Source of the DNA: Neelides folsomi
Taxonomy: Eukaryota; Arthropoda; Collembola; Neelipleona; Neelidae
NCBI GenBank assembly: GCA_034687125.1
Contig: JAQGBZ010000287.1
Span: 18,402-82,401 of the forward strand
Direction of reading: 5' to 3'
Length of the DNA stretch: 64,000 nucleotides
Positions 12,359-25,162 of the stretch are shown here, one piece after another. Positions within the stretch are counted from its first letter, which is position 1. Each line of letters starts with the position of its first letter. The translations under genes and the position numbers were made by a program. The notes below the pieces were generated by a model. The model ran no database searches. It saw only the letters and a program-made list of their open reading frames with translations, and had not been told where the DNA came from.

Positions 12359-14534
12359 ATGGTAAATAAGAACATAATTTATGTCAGGATGAACTTCTAT
12401 GCAATCCGGAGACGATCTTTGGTCATGGGGGAGTGCGGAGCTCTCAATGGTTTCCCTGTCACTTGTGGTCAGCCTATGAGTCCGATGTCACGTCGAAGAT
12501 CCGCATCGCCCCTCTTTTCGCCCATGGCCTCCTGTCCCGGCATTGGAAGCATCTTTGAGAGGAATCGGCAGGAATCCGCGTTTCCCCAGACGGAGGAAGA
12601 ACATCTTCTCCTGTTCCACGAGAGAATCCTGTCGAGTCAAGAACAGTCACTTCTTCCTCTCGCTTATGATATTGCGGATTGGCTCTCGTCACTACTTGGT
12701 AAGCTAAAGTTTAATTATTGCATAAATCAGAATATCTACAATCTTCTGTAATCTAATGGAACATATTTAATTTAATTTATTTTTTAGGACTCGGGAGTCT
12801 TTAATTGTACTATAATTAACTATAATTAATATTGTTATTTATTTATTCTGATAGGTCTTCGCCTTCAACCATCGAATTTAATGGAATCTCTTCAAACTGG
12901 AGTGGTCTTGTGTCAACTTGCGAAAATGATAGAAGAGAAAGCGCTCGTAAATCCTGAAATCAGGGTAATTGAAACATAAAGTCTTGTTCTTAATCTCGGT
13001 TTTTTCTTAAGCTGAACCGTTAATTAATATGCAAATTGGCATTTGGGTTCATTTTAATTAAGGTGTGATCTTGTTTAAACAACGTGTGTAAATGACGTTT
13101 GTAATATAGGTAAAACCAAGATTCATGGGAAGAATTCGCTACAATGCAGTAAAAGGGTCATTTTTTTCTCGCGACAACATTGCAATGTTTATCAATTTTT
13201 GTAAAGAGTTGTCCATTCATCCGAATCTTCTCTTTGAGACGGAGGATCTTGGTAAGATGCCATTTATGAACAAGTAACATTTATAGTAGCTAGTTAAACT
13301 ATTAAAGTTTAACTTAAGTCAAAGTGGGTTCTTGTGTTTAGGAATGATTAATAAATAATATTTTGCAGTGAGTCATGGGGAGTTACGGAGCATTCTCATT
13401 TGCCTCTTTGAAGTTGGAAGAAAAGGTTCCAAGTATGGGATTGAGCCTCCGACTCTTGTCACACTCGAACATCAAATTGACCGTGAAGAAGGGGGCGGAC
13501 TCAGCCGACCACCTTCTGTCGCTACATCGAGATCAAAAAGCCCATCGCCATATCCGTATTTTGAAAAGGAGTCTCCTCCAAGATTCCGAGCTCAGGACGC
13601 TTCTACATCGACGGATCAGAATCTGTCTGACAGCATTGACTCGGGATTGCCTGTGGAGGAAAATGATGTGGAAGTATTGGAGACATTGGAAGTTGCGACT
13701 CCAAAGGAGGAACCTGTGATGCCTACTGAATTGGACCTGAAGGTAAAATTTAATAATTTACTCAATTTCATCATTTAATTGTTATCATTATCATTATCAT
13801 AAACTACATTCTGTTAATAAATTATTGAAATAAGTTAAATTAAATTAATTGGATTTATATTAATTTTGCAAATTACAGGTGACGGAAGTTGGGATAATTT
13901 GCGGAAAGAACTGCTCATGTCTTGAAGAAACGAGAAGAAACTTTCGGCTTCGAAAACTCTCCGAAGGCAAATATTATATTAACGGAAGGACTGTTTTTGT
14001 GAGGGTAAGTTTATACACATTTACCATTATAATTAAATAATTTAGGATATTATTTTAATTGATAATTGACGATAATTGTTTAATTAATTAACTACAACAG
14101 TTCTCCTTAAATAATCAATAATTTCTTAATGTTATTTTTTCATTCAGCTTTTGAAGGGAAGATTCGTAATGGTGAGGTAAGAAATCAAACTAAATACTGA
14201 CTGAATAATTAATCAATTTCCTAAACCTAAACTTTAACTTTTATTTATTATTATTATTAATTAGTTATTTGATATTTTAATAATTTTGTGTTTATAAAGG
14301 ATCGGAGGTGGCTGGCAGACATTGGAAGAATTTCTCTTACGAAATGATCCATGTCGAAGTAAAGAAAGGAGAGTTGGAGGAGCTTCGTCAAGTCGGAGTT
14401 TCAGGGTCACTCGGCCCGCTTCGTCACCTCCGATCCGCGGGTTCTCCAGAAACGCTGGAGCAAGGAGCAGTTTTTCAGCCTGTTCGACTCCTACGAGATC
14501 GAGACATGCGAGTAGAACTTCTCTCTTTAACTAA
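12359..14534 (+). CDS. GAS2-like cytoskeletal linker (CH + GAR)
   Basis: Seven exons (12359-12698, 12855-12964, 13110-13251, 13369-13742, 13879-14004, 14148-14176, 14300-14534) join in phase to about 451 residues. A calponin-homology domain spans roughly residues 105-270 (DIADWLSSLLG ... GVVLCQLAKMIE ... RDNIAMFINFCKEL ... LVSHGELRSILICLFEVGRK). A Ser/Pro-rich linker follows, then a GAR domain (CGKNCSCLEETRRNFRLRKL, GKYYINGRTVFVR, MVRIGGGWQTLEEFL, DPCR). The tail is Ser/Arg-rich. This is the architecture of GAS2/GAS2L (Drosophila pickled eggs): CH contacts actin and GAR binds microtubules. A 29-nt microexon lies within the GAR domain. The first 22 codons are AT-rich, so the true start may be the in-frame ATG at 12425 (MGECGALNG). 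Confidence 0.88.
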
Positions 14535-15870
14535 TTAAGCTTTCAACCCTCTTTAAATCTTAAATGATTATGAATCAATACACCCGTATTAACTCTCATT
14601 ACATATAATCAATATTATTGATTCTACTTCTATGTTATACTCAAAACAATATTATATTAATTATTAGTATTTGAGCCTTTAATGTTTACTTTGTTATTAT
14701 TATAATTTGCCACAAAATTAACCGAAAGACTGGATTGTTTCCATTTTATATTTGTTGCAGTTTAAGAATTCTCATTCCGTTTCATACGTACTTGTTAAAA
14801 TATATATTGTATTTTTCAGTAAACCATTCAGTATATTTAACTTGTTAACTTTAAATCTTTTAACCTTAATTCTTTAACTTTTGTACCGTTTTTATTTTTT
14901 GTATTAAAATTGTGTATTTTAAATATTTTTTATTAACGCAAATAATTTTTAAGAATTATCTGTTTTGTTTTTAAATATTGTCAGTGTGTGTTTCTTGATC
15001 ATTTTGTTCAAGGCTTACAATCTGTAAGTCATTTACCTGTAGAAGTGACAAACTTCAAGTCGTCCCAAAGAGAATTAAAATGTAAATTGTTGAGTAAAAA
15101 TCAAAGTAACTTGCTGACCTGTGCCATTGCCTAAAATAATCTTTAACATTTAAGTAACAAGTTATTATGAATTTCAGAGATAAAGATGTTTATTTAATTT
15201 TAATGGACAAATAACTTACAAGTTATTTGCAATTAAATAATTAAAGTATAGGATATGATTATTATGTCAGTGGGTTGAGTCAAATTAATACTAGTTTGAA
15301 TCTAACTTGTCCCAGATAGTGGTATAAGGATAATGATAATTATATTAGTGTTGCGCATCAAATGCAAATAATGGTAATTATAACCAACTATGTATTTATT
15401 TTAGAGCAGCTATATGCTATAGTTGTATGTCAAAGTGCAGTATAATACGATATTTTATGGGAAAAATTATAATTGCTATTCAGTAATGATATTATTCTTT
15501 TAAGTTATAGCTTGTAGCGTACAATGAATTCTATCAAATGAATTACTTTAATTATTATGCTAACTCCCCGGAACACATCGTATTACAAGAAATATTTATT
15601 AAACGATCAAATTGTATAAATTAATTGTACAAGGACATGTGAATGAATTGTTGTGTAAAGTTTAGTTCAATTTAAATTAAATCTTCAAATCTAATTAAAT
15701 TAAAAACTCGCATAAATAAACCCTTTCATTTATTTTACAAGATCAATCTACTTACATTCAAATTCTGTAGAAATCATAATATAAAACTCATCACCATAAA
15801 TGTTACCAAAATCTCTTTACCTTATAACTCACATTACCTCATGACTCACTATTTAAATAGCTCGAGTATT
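14535..15870. other. intergenic, nothing seen
   Basis: This AT-rich stretch between convergent genes contains the 3' UTR of the GAS2-like gene and the 3' end region of the DM4/DM12 gene. I see no gene, RNA or repeat that I can support. Confidence 0.4.
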
Positions 15871-17681
15871 TTAGTCGGAAATCTTAACACCAAAATTGTC
15901 AAAAAAGTATTTAAAGAATTTGATAGGACCCTTTTCAAGAATGGACGTTGGTGAGTAATCGCATTGGCTATATAAATTAGAACATAAATGTTGGTCTCCT
16001 CCAGCATATCCGGCTTCCATTGCTTTGACATAATTGTAATATCTGCTCCTGTTGTTTTCCAACATTGGACCTCGATCAACACTTTAGAAAATCCATAAAT
16101 CATTTTAATTTATAAATAAGCTAAAGAGTTAAAATTAAAATTAAAATAATAATTAAAAAAGTCAGTCAAAAAAGTGATCATACGAAAGTTTTCCTAAGAA
16201 GAGATCTACAATGTGTGTGTAACTCTCTTGATCTGAAAAGACTTCACATAGAAATCTCTTTTGACAAGAATTTTCTTGAATCTGAAATCAACCATAAAAC
16301 ACAATTAATGTTTAATTAAAAAATAATTTATGATACATTTAAAACTTGGAAGTAATTTGTTAGTTTCATAAGTTCTGAATTATATGCAGGCTCATCAAAT
16401 GTGTCAATTTCATCCTCGGCATCTCTTTTTCTCCTAACGAATCTGAGATTGAAGGTGGGAAGTGCAAAGGTCAGCGGAATTACAAATTCAAATCCTATAA
16501 AAGTGTCATTATTCTCATTATGTTACAATTTATGGCCAAATTGAATATTGAACTTTCATTAATTCTCCTACCTGTGATAATAACTGCTCCCGTATTAAAT
16601 CCAAAGAAATATTGCCTCTTTACTCGATCACTCCTCTTATTCTCATTTTCCTCAATTTGAGTCGTAAGATGATTCATTTTGATTTCAACCTCGTCATCGA
16701 GTTTAATCTTCAATAGTTTAACCAAGAGATTCCAAAATTGAAGAGCTGGCTGATACAATTTATAATTTACTGGAGAATAAGGACAACGTGCAAATTCCCT
16801 TTCGCACTCAATTTCACTGCTCATAAATCCTGACTCCATTGCCTTTGTAAAGCGAAAGAAACGATTGTCCATTTCTTCTTTAATGGGACCATGATTTGCC
16901 CTATTTTATGTACACATTATTATTATTAATATAATTCAGATTAGATAATCAAATTAAAACTATGTTTGAATAAACGTACTTTCATATTTTAATTGGTTTC
17001 ATATTTAACTTGATATAATTTTCTATAGAATAAATGATAAAGTTACATGAGCCGCTTTGAAAATAGTTGTGAAAGAATGAGATATTGTTCTTCATTAGAA
17101 AATACTTCGCAGAGAAATCTTCTTTGACAAATATCTTCATCAATCTTAAACAATTAAAAAAATAATATCCGAACTTAAAGCGTTTTGAAAGTTTATTAAT
17201 TCTACCTCTAAAATTGAAAAATATGAAATGAGTTTCTCAATTTCAGCGACGTATGGAAAGTCGTCGTAAGAATTGACAGGGATTAAATCTTCCGTTTCCA
17301 TCATATCGCTCACAGATCTCTTAAACTCTCTTGAGGTCAGTTTATTGAATGCAGGTAAAGCAAAAGTGGTTGGAATTGAAATCAGAAATCCTATCAAGAC
17401 AAATTCAAGTGTAAATAAAAGCTTTTAATATAATGTGTGTAATTAATTAATTAATGTATCTAACCATATCCAAAAGGTTGTCCAAGATTCATATAAATTG
17501 ACTGTGCCCAAAAAATGGATCGTCCTTCTTCATCGTTCTTACTCTCCCCAATGCTCCCTTTAGAATCATAGTCAAAATCTCTCGAATCTTCAAAATCTCT
17601 CAAATCACAAATTGTCCTTTTGACTAAAATAGCTAAACAAATATATAAAAATAAAATATCCCAACAATTTAAAAATCTCAT
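15871..17681 (-). CDS. secreted double DM4/DM12-type protein
   Basis: Seven exons (17681-17465, 17390-17206, 17144-17047, 16900-16572, 16494-16337, 16281-16184, 16081-15871) join in phase to 431 residues with an N-terminal signal peptide. Two homologous units follow one another. Each has an RSIFWAQS- or RQYFFGFN-type start, an IP(T/L)TFALPAF motif, a Cys motif (CQRRFLCEV; CQKRFLCEV), then HGP or RGP, a YxxAMExG motif, and a Cys pair ending in CPYSP or CDYSP. This is the layout of the insect DM4/DM12 family of secreted proteins of unknown function. The second unit repeats the exon plan of the first, including a 98-nt exon with identical phases, so it arose by tandem exon duplication. A Lys-Arg-rich stretch (RSDRVKR) links the units and might be a furin-type cleavage site. 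Confidence 0.68.
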
Positions 17682-17954
17682 CTTGACTTTCTATAAATTA
17701 TCCTAACAGTAGAGGAAGTAAAACTGTAAAATCACCAATATAACTAATTTCTTAGCACTGACCATGAGCCATCACTAACATTAAGAAAACAATATATCTA
17801 AATTGATAATTTCCAGTCGATGAGTTTTTCAACCTGAATTAATAAGTCATTAATTCTTTAATGTTTGCTCATTCATTTTACAAAGTCATAATTCTTTGCT
17901 TCACATTATTCCAAGCATTATAATTTAAACTATATTTAAATACATACATTGTAC

Positions 17955-18280
17955 ATATTGTAGCGTGTGACATGCTGAATCAGATTCTCAAGGCCCCGTT
18001 TTGTCTTAGACTGTGAGTCATCGCATCGGAGGAGAATTAAACTCGACCAACTCCTCGACACGCCAGTTGGGATCCGGACATCAAGCTCGCACAGCTTATG
18101 CCCAACTCGGAGATTCGATAAATAAAGTCTAAATTTGAGTGGCTACTCGTAATTAAAGTCTAATAATTCATTGGTTGATTAGATATCCGTTTCATATGGT
18201 TAGTTAGGAGCGAGCCCGGGACGCTATGATCCCGAGGGAGCTTGGCGGGGGCCACGGGGTTCCCCGCCTTGCTACAATAT
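17955..18280. mobile_element. solo LTR of an LTR retrotransposon
   Basis: A 318-bp block (17959-18276) starts TGTAGC and ends GCTACA, a short perfect inverted repeat of the TG...CA type, and is flanked by ATAT on both sides (17955-17958, 18277-18280) as a target duplication. It is much richer in G+C than its surroundings, contains an AATAAA signal around 18120, and carries a GC-rich stem-forming segment near its end (GGCGGGGGCC ... CCCCGCC). There is no coding region or second LTR nearby, so it looks like a solo LTR left by recombination. The family (Ty3, BEL/Pao or other) cannot be told. Confidence 0.7.
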
Positions 18281-18767
18281 TTATGTATGTACATGTACAA
18301 TATTGGTATAACTAACTATAGCTAATTTTAATGTTAAAAGCACCTGGTTCATTGTTTACGCATTCATCTCATAAAAAGTATAAACCAAACATTAATGTTA
18401 CGTTATTTCCCCAACTTACACTTTTCTCCCTTTCCATAAGATCCTAAATAAAAGAGATTTGTGAACAATGGACCTTTAGCGCATCTCATCCGGAGATTCT
18501 GGATATATGGAATTGTAGGAGAGCTGGTAAATATATATGCTATATGTACTTAATATCTGCAAGCTGTAGATATCTGTACATGTAGCAAAAAGGGTTTATA
18601 AATGGAATGTGCGGAAAGGGAAAGCCGTGCGGGGTTTAGAAAGAAAAATCATTGGCCCTTTCATTCACAACAACTTTTTAAACTTTTCACACCCAAAAAC
18701 ATTTCATTCAAAGTTCAAAGTTTAAAAAGAGTCATTTTAACTTAATTAAATATAAAACGAAGTTAAG

Positions 18768-19930
<1,163 letters not shown>

Positions 19931-21052
19931 AATCAATTTTGTTAATTTTAAGCATGACATTTAATGAATTACTAATTTAAAATTATTAACTTTTAGTTAT
20001 TTAATGTTTGACTTGTTTTATATTTAAATACTTTTATTTGGCTATTTGCGCACTTTGTTACATATTTTCTCTCATTTGCCTCGTCAGTATTAAAACATTT
20101 AAAAAAGTTTAATTCCAAAAACTTTAAAGTATTATTTGCAATTTTCATTCAAATGCTAACCATTAGCTTTTGAACTTTGAAATACTTGCATTATTTCCTA
20201 ACTCTTTTTGGTGTTAATTTATTTATAATTATAATGTGTGAGTATTAGATACTCTATTAAGTCTATAAATGTACTCAAAATACATATTTAAGGAGGTATC
20301 CTAATTTGTGTACATATCTGTATTAAACTTTAAGGTGTGTTAATTGTAACTGATAAGTTGAGGAGGTTCAAGTCGAATTAAAACATTCATTAGTTTATTT
20401 CATTTTATTTGAATTCTTTATTTCATCTCCGGCATATCATTTCTGCATGAAAAGCACTCGAAAGAAATATTTAAGATATTTTACCATTTACGGATGCACT
20501 CTTATTTTGTCATTTTATTGGATTTATGCACTCATACACTTTTTATAGTTAGGTTAATAAGTTGTGAACTCTATTTTAATAAATGTGTTCATTGATAAAT
20601 TGGGTTGGAGCAAACAAAATGGACGGAGATTCATCTTCCCGGATCATTCGAATGTCTTTACTTTTCTTCGTTCTGAATCGGAGTGCTATTTGTATCCAAT
20701 TCGGAGCGAAGGGAGGTCGAGATGTTTCGTGAACATCAAAAATCCAAATTGTTCTCTTTTTAATTATAATTAATTGTAGAGTAATCTTTGTAACGTTTAT
20801 AAAGGACTAATACTCCTCACATTTTATAATTATGAAATCTGACAATACTTTGGAAAATATCTCATCTAAAGACCGAACTAAATTATTAGACTTAACAATT
20901 AACATTTACTATTTAACACTAAAAAATGTTCAAATTGTGAAGGAATATGTAACAAAATCAAAACTTTTTATTCTCAAAGAAGATACAAAAATTTATTTAA
21001 TAAAACTAAAAGAAGGGTTTTAAAATATTAGTCATTTAATTTAAATAAAAGG
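19931..21052. other. intergenic, no supported gene
   Basis: Only short frames occur here (for example 20564-20773 and 20832-21023, both plus). The second is Lys-rich and the first contains a less AT-rich patch, but neither resembles a family. The region lies between two convergent genes, ZC4H2 and THOC6. Confidence 0.35.
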
Positions 21053-22650
21053 TTAAAAGTCAGAGATAACCGTGTCCCAATAAAATCCATTATCAGAGAA
21101 AAGGACGGCATTTGAAGTTCCAGCAACACTCATTTGTTTCTCGTGTGAGATTATTGAATAAACTTGATTGATTTCTAAATTCCCATATTGAGTTTTCAGT
21201 TGAGCATCAAGATTTTTCATCGTTTCTGACATATAAATCATTCCTTTTCCAGCAGTCCAAATAAGATTTTGATATTGGTTGAAATGAACTGCCGTGAGTC
21301 CTAATAATTAAAATAAATGAATTATTAAAATTCGAATACTTATAATAAAACAATATCGTCCGAAATGTTAAATTCTAAAGTTGAAATCAGATCATTTAAA
21401 TTGTTAAAGTCAGTTTAAATAACTCACTTGACGGTTTCGGAATATCAAGTGAAATAGATGGAATGGATATGGCATTTCTCATGTTGTAGACGACCGGAGA
21501 ATTGGCATAAGCACATCCAATTGCAACCCAAGTACCAGAAGGACTCAAAGATAATGCAGAAATCTGAAGAAAAACAAAAGTTAAAAACAAAGTTAATTTA
21601 CTGATTTATATTAAATGTCTTTATTTCTTTAAATATACAGGTATTCTATGATATAATTTTATAACTCACAGGACACTTTCCGTTGCCAGTATTTTGATCA
21701 AATGAAACAACAGGTTTGTTCGTTCTGAAAGCTAAATGAAATCCAAACTTAATAATCTTATACAGACTTATTTTATATTTTAATTTTAAAATATCTTTGC
21801 CGGATATAATATTTTTTATAAAGTAATAACCTCCATCATAAAGGAACACTTTTCCATCTAAAAGATAAGCAAATCATTATTAAATAAACCAGTGAAATAA
21901 ATAAGTAAAATCTCTTTTAAACTCTTAAATGTCCGACCTTGGCCTCCAGTTGCAACATATTCAGAGCTGAAAAATAAATATAACAATTGTCAACACTTGT
22001 TAAAATAATTACGAACATTATCTTATGATCATTTTATGTTTAACTTACTTTGTCGAGAGCACATCGACACTTTCCTTATGGTCAGTAAATTCAGTAAGAA
22101 CTTTTTGAGTTTCAATATCAAAGACCCGTGATTTTGTATCGTCACATGCCACAATGAAAGTTCTTGGACTTAAAGGTGAAATTCCAATAGCGTGAATGTC
22201 GTAAGAACAATCGTAACTGGCAGACGGATCAGATTTATCCGATTTGATAAAACCAGTCGGTCCTTCCGTATACAAATACAGTCTACTTGTCGACCCAACA
22301 AAAATTCCTGCAGTCCCCCAATGAAGACTCAAAACAGGGTTCTTGTCAGCAATCTTAGTATCCAAATCTTTCGAGACTGAATTCGTTTTAGGGTTTCTCC
22401 TAAAAATTAATTGAATTAAATGATTAAATGACAAGGATAAAATATTGATGATAAGAATGTCAATTGCAATCTTTCAAATCTATAAAAATACATTAATTTA
22501 ATTCAATTATGATAAAAGTTACACTTACAATAAAACAACCAATTTAGACATAGTAGTTCCAACCACAACTCGATTCCCATTAGGCTCGAATTTGTGTGAC
22601 AAGATGTCAGAATAATAATTTTCAAGGGCTTCTGAAATCTTCATCTTCAT
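21053..22650 (-). CDS. THOC6: THO complex subunit 6, WD40 protein
   Basis: Seven exons (22650-22529, 22399-22049, 21966-21938, 21857-21831, 21731-21670, 21563-21428, 21300-21053) join in phase to 324 residues, close to the human length. The sequence reads as WD40 blades: KFEPNGNRVVVGTTMSKLVV, a long block with FIVACDDTKSRVFDIET and EYVATGGQDGKVFLYDG, LSPSGTWVAIGCAYANSPVV, FNQYQNLIWTAGKG, and the THOC6-like end SVAGTSNAVLFSDNGFYWD. THOC6 is a subunit of the THO/TREX complex that couples transcription to mRNA export in the nucleus. Two successive exons are tiny (29 and 27 nt), and the donor of the 29-nt exon reads GTCGGA, which is weak. Confidence 0.82.
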
Positions 22651-22956
22651 TTTTAAATAGGATAGTCGATTATCTAATAAATGATGTAGAAACTAATAAA
22701 CTATGAAATTCTGTTTAATCTTATGTTAATAGAAAATGAACCCAGGTTATAATTATATAATACTTACCGTTAATTGTCTTCACCGGTCAGTCCGAGCCTG
22801 AGAAAGACGAAAATTAAATGAGAAAAACCAAAGGAGTCAGGTCAGAGAGCCAGAAAGAGTCAGAACACAAGCAAAGTATCAATACAAATATTTCCCGCAC
22901 AAAACCCACGGCCTAACATATTGGTGCATTTATATAAATACATAAATGTAGAAGAA

Positions 22957-23215
22957 TGGGCTCAGTTTCACTTTCCGGGTATAATTTTAAGGAAAATTCC
23001 GGCAATTGTCGTCATGGCAAATCCCACCTTGCCGAGATGGCAATTGCCGTGAAGGCAGCCGGCAACTACCGTGACGGCAATTGCCGGCTGCCGTAAAGGC
23101 AATTGCCTAATTTCGGAAATTGACGGAATTATTATTTTCATTTTTTTACAAACCAGTTAAATCTTATTTTATATTAGGATAGGTTAGGTTAGGTTAGTTA
23201 AGGAAATATAAAATG
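22957..23215. mobile_element. palindrome-rich element, truncated copy
   Basis: The block starts GGGCTCAGTTTCACTTTCC, identical to the terminus of the complete element at 29283-30092, and continues with repeated CGGCAATTGCCG-type palindromes separated by short GC-rich spacers. It then runs into a TTAGG tract and stops at the partial ionotropic receptor copy. No right terminus is present, so this copy is cut or was joined to the receptor fragment by rearrangement. Confidence 0.6.
23174..23198 (+). repeat. short TTAGG-type tract
   Basis: The tract holds TTAGG repeats in register (GGTTAGGTTAGGTTAG) preceded by slightly degenerate units. TTAGG is the ancestral arthropod telomere repeat. The tract lies inside the palindrome-rich element; similar short tracts occur in the related copy at 47664-47735 and at 47922-47944. 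Confidence 0.6.
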
Positions 23216-23221
23216 TATGTG

Positions 23222-23913
23222 GATAGGAATAAATATGATTATTTTGCTGAATTACAACCTGGGATTATATATCAATCCGAACATTTCAAGCTACTTTATT
23301 CAATTGAAAGTATTGGTGGACTAACGTTTTGTATTCCTGGAATAAGTTCTAGTATTATAATTTTATTACGATTGTGAACAAAAACTATTTAAAATATAAT
23401 TGGTTAACTTTAATTGAGCCATTTGATACATCAATGTGGATTTTAACTATTATTTCTCCAATTAATTTCTCTCTTGTATTGGCAATCGGTTTTATAAAAT
23501 TACAAAAAAAGAGTTTTAAATCTGTTTTAATTGAAGTTTGGAATTTGTACACGTTAATTGTTTTGTCTTTTTTTGATCAAGGTAAAGGTTTAACATTAGC
23601 AATAATTAAAGATAAAAGTTTTGCTCATTGTGTTGGTATATGGCTAATATTTGCAATGCTTCTTATTAACTTTTATAAACGCAGTTTGTTTTCTGATTTG
23701 TTTACAGAAATTCCTCCAAATGTTCTATATACTTTTGAACAAATTGTAAATTATAATTATTTAGTTTTGACGACAGATAGTCTAAGAAAAAACAATACTC
23801 AAATTTTTAGAACTTTTAAAAGATTAATTGAAGATTTGCCTTCTCATTCAGCTGAAATTTTAAATTTATACAATGATAAAAATGCTAATGAACCAAATTT
23901 TTTTATTTCATGA
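23222..23913 (+). pseudogene. ionotropic receptor fragment
   Basis: This is a partial copy of the receptor at 25163-27204. From 23360 to about 23870 it is almost identical to 26177-26690 and stays open, covering transmembrane segment 1 (WILTIISPINFSLVLAIGF), the pore region (WNLYTLIVLSFFDQGKG) and segment 2 (IWLIFAMLLINFY). Before 23360 the resemblance is only partial, and after 23870 it is lost and a stop follows at 23911. The ligand-binding N-terminus and the last membrane segment are missing. It is most simply a truncated duplicate. Confidence 0.75.
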
Positions 23914-23971
23914 GCGTATTCTGGTTTATTATAATTGTGATATATTTCAGGAATGCTTTTGAATTTTCTAA

Positions 23972-24262
23972 TCAATGGTTGATTAAAATGAAATAAACAT
24001 CCTCTGGGTTGAGCGTTAGGGAACTTTGATGCAAATCATTTAGGTCGGCAACTTCAAAATTTATTAAAATTGATTGGGGATTAAAGTTGTAACTCAATTC
24101 CTTTAAAAATGAAAGGATTTTCTGATACTGTTGCGTTGTTTTTTTGGTCATCAAAATTTAGATACAAGGATAAACAATATCGTTTTCAAAAGCATAAATT
24201 AAATATAGTTGTTCAAATAAAGGAGGAGTTGAATTGAATGTGCCGTCTGTGAACCAATGTGG
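23972..24262 (-). pseudogene. MULE transposase remnant
   Basis: Read on the minus strand from 24262, the translation gives HWFTDGTFNSTPPLFEQLY and YAFENDIVYP, a stop, then LMTKKTTQQYQKILSFLKEL and NFNPQSILINFEVADLNDL. These are the first two conserved blocks of the Mutator-like (MULE) DDE transposase domain, with the Asp of DGTF the expected first catalytic residue. An in-frame stop and the absence of the rest of the domain mark it as a dead fragment. Confidence 0.6.
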
Positions 24263-24384
24263 TGAGTTAGCAAACAATATATTCATCAAGTTTATTATGA
24301 TATTTTTCGAGCAATTTTATTTTGAGAAATTCACATGGGGCCCAAACATTGAAGTTTACTCCCTTGTCCAACATATAACTTTGA

Positions 24385-24720
24385 GTCTCTGATGTTGAAC
24401 TTATGGTGGCTATTGAGAAAATCCCTACTTTATTTAGATTCCATGTAGTCCCTGGTTTAACCAATGATATGGTCTTTGGCTATGATTGGTTAACCTTTCA
24501 TAAGGCACAATTAAATTTCCCTTTCAAGAACTTGATGTTTTATTTAAATAAGGTAGAAGTATCCATTAATTACCCTGAGCTCAAACGCATCGAAATAAAT
24601 TTTTTAGAATTTAACTCAATCTCTCCTTTGTCATGTCAATCAATTAAAGCCCTTGTCGATTTGCCTAATTGTCCTTATGTCTTTGAAGCTTGTCATTTAA
24701 ATAAACTTTCGACAAAATGA
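24385..24720 (+). pseudogene. retropepsin-like retrotransposon remnant
   Basis: The frame reads VELMVAIEKIPTLFRFHVVP, GLTNDMVFGYDWLTFHKAQL and NFPFKNLMFYLNKVEVSINY. This resembles the end of retropepsin domains in LTR retrotransposon Pol proteins, where an (I/V)xGxDWL motif is followed by a hydrophobic strand. The active-site DSG part lies upstream of the open frame and is not visible, and no reverse transcriptase follows. It is at best a fragment, next to the MULE remnant. Confidence 0.4.
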
Positions 24721-25162
24721 GCGAATTCGTTAGTATAATTAATAATTATATTTGCAAGTACTTGTCTCGGAAGCAAAGTATCATAAGTAGACAAAGTAAA
24801 TCAATTCTATAATTGTGTTAATAATGTAACACAATAAATTGATATAACATATAATATAATTGTAAATTCATTACCTAGTATGAATCAACGATGACTTTTA
24901 AAAATTTATGATTTAAATAATATAACATAACTTCAAATTCCCATCTTCAAATTAATAATTTAATATTGATAAATAAAGGAATGACTACTGTAAATGACAT
25001 CATTATAATGCATTAATATATTATTATATTTCATTAATAATTCTTTTAAATTTATAATTGGTTTCAAATAAAAGTCGTGTCAAGGAATTTTATTGAGTAA
25101 TTTAATTTCAAATAAAAACATAATATCCTCAAAATATAGCTTTTAAAAGTCCAATTTAAATA

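Noticed and set aside
24267-24464. Minus-strand frame of 65 codons
   Set aside because: It is antisense to the retropepsin-like remnant and has no independent motif.
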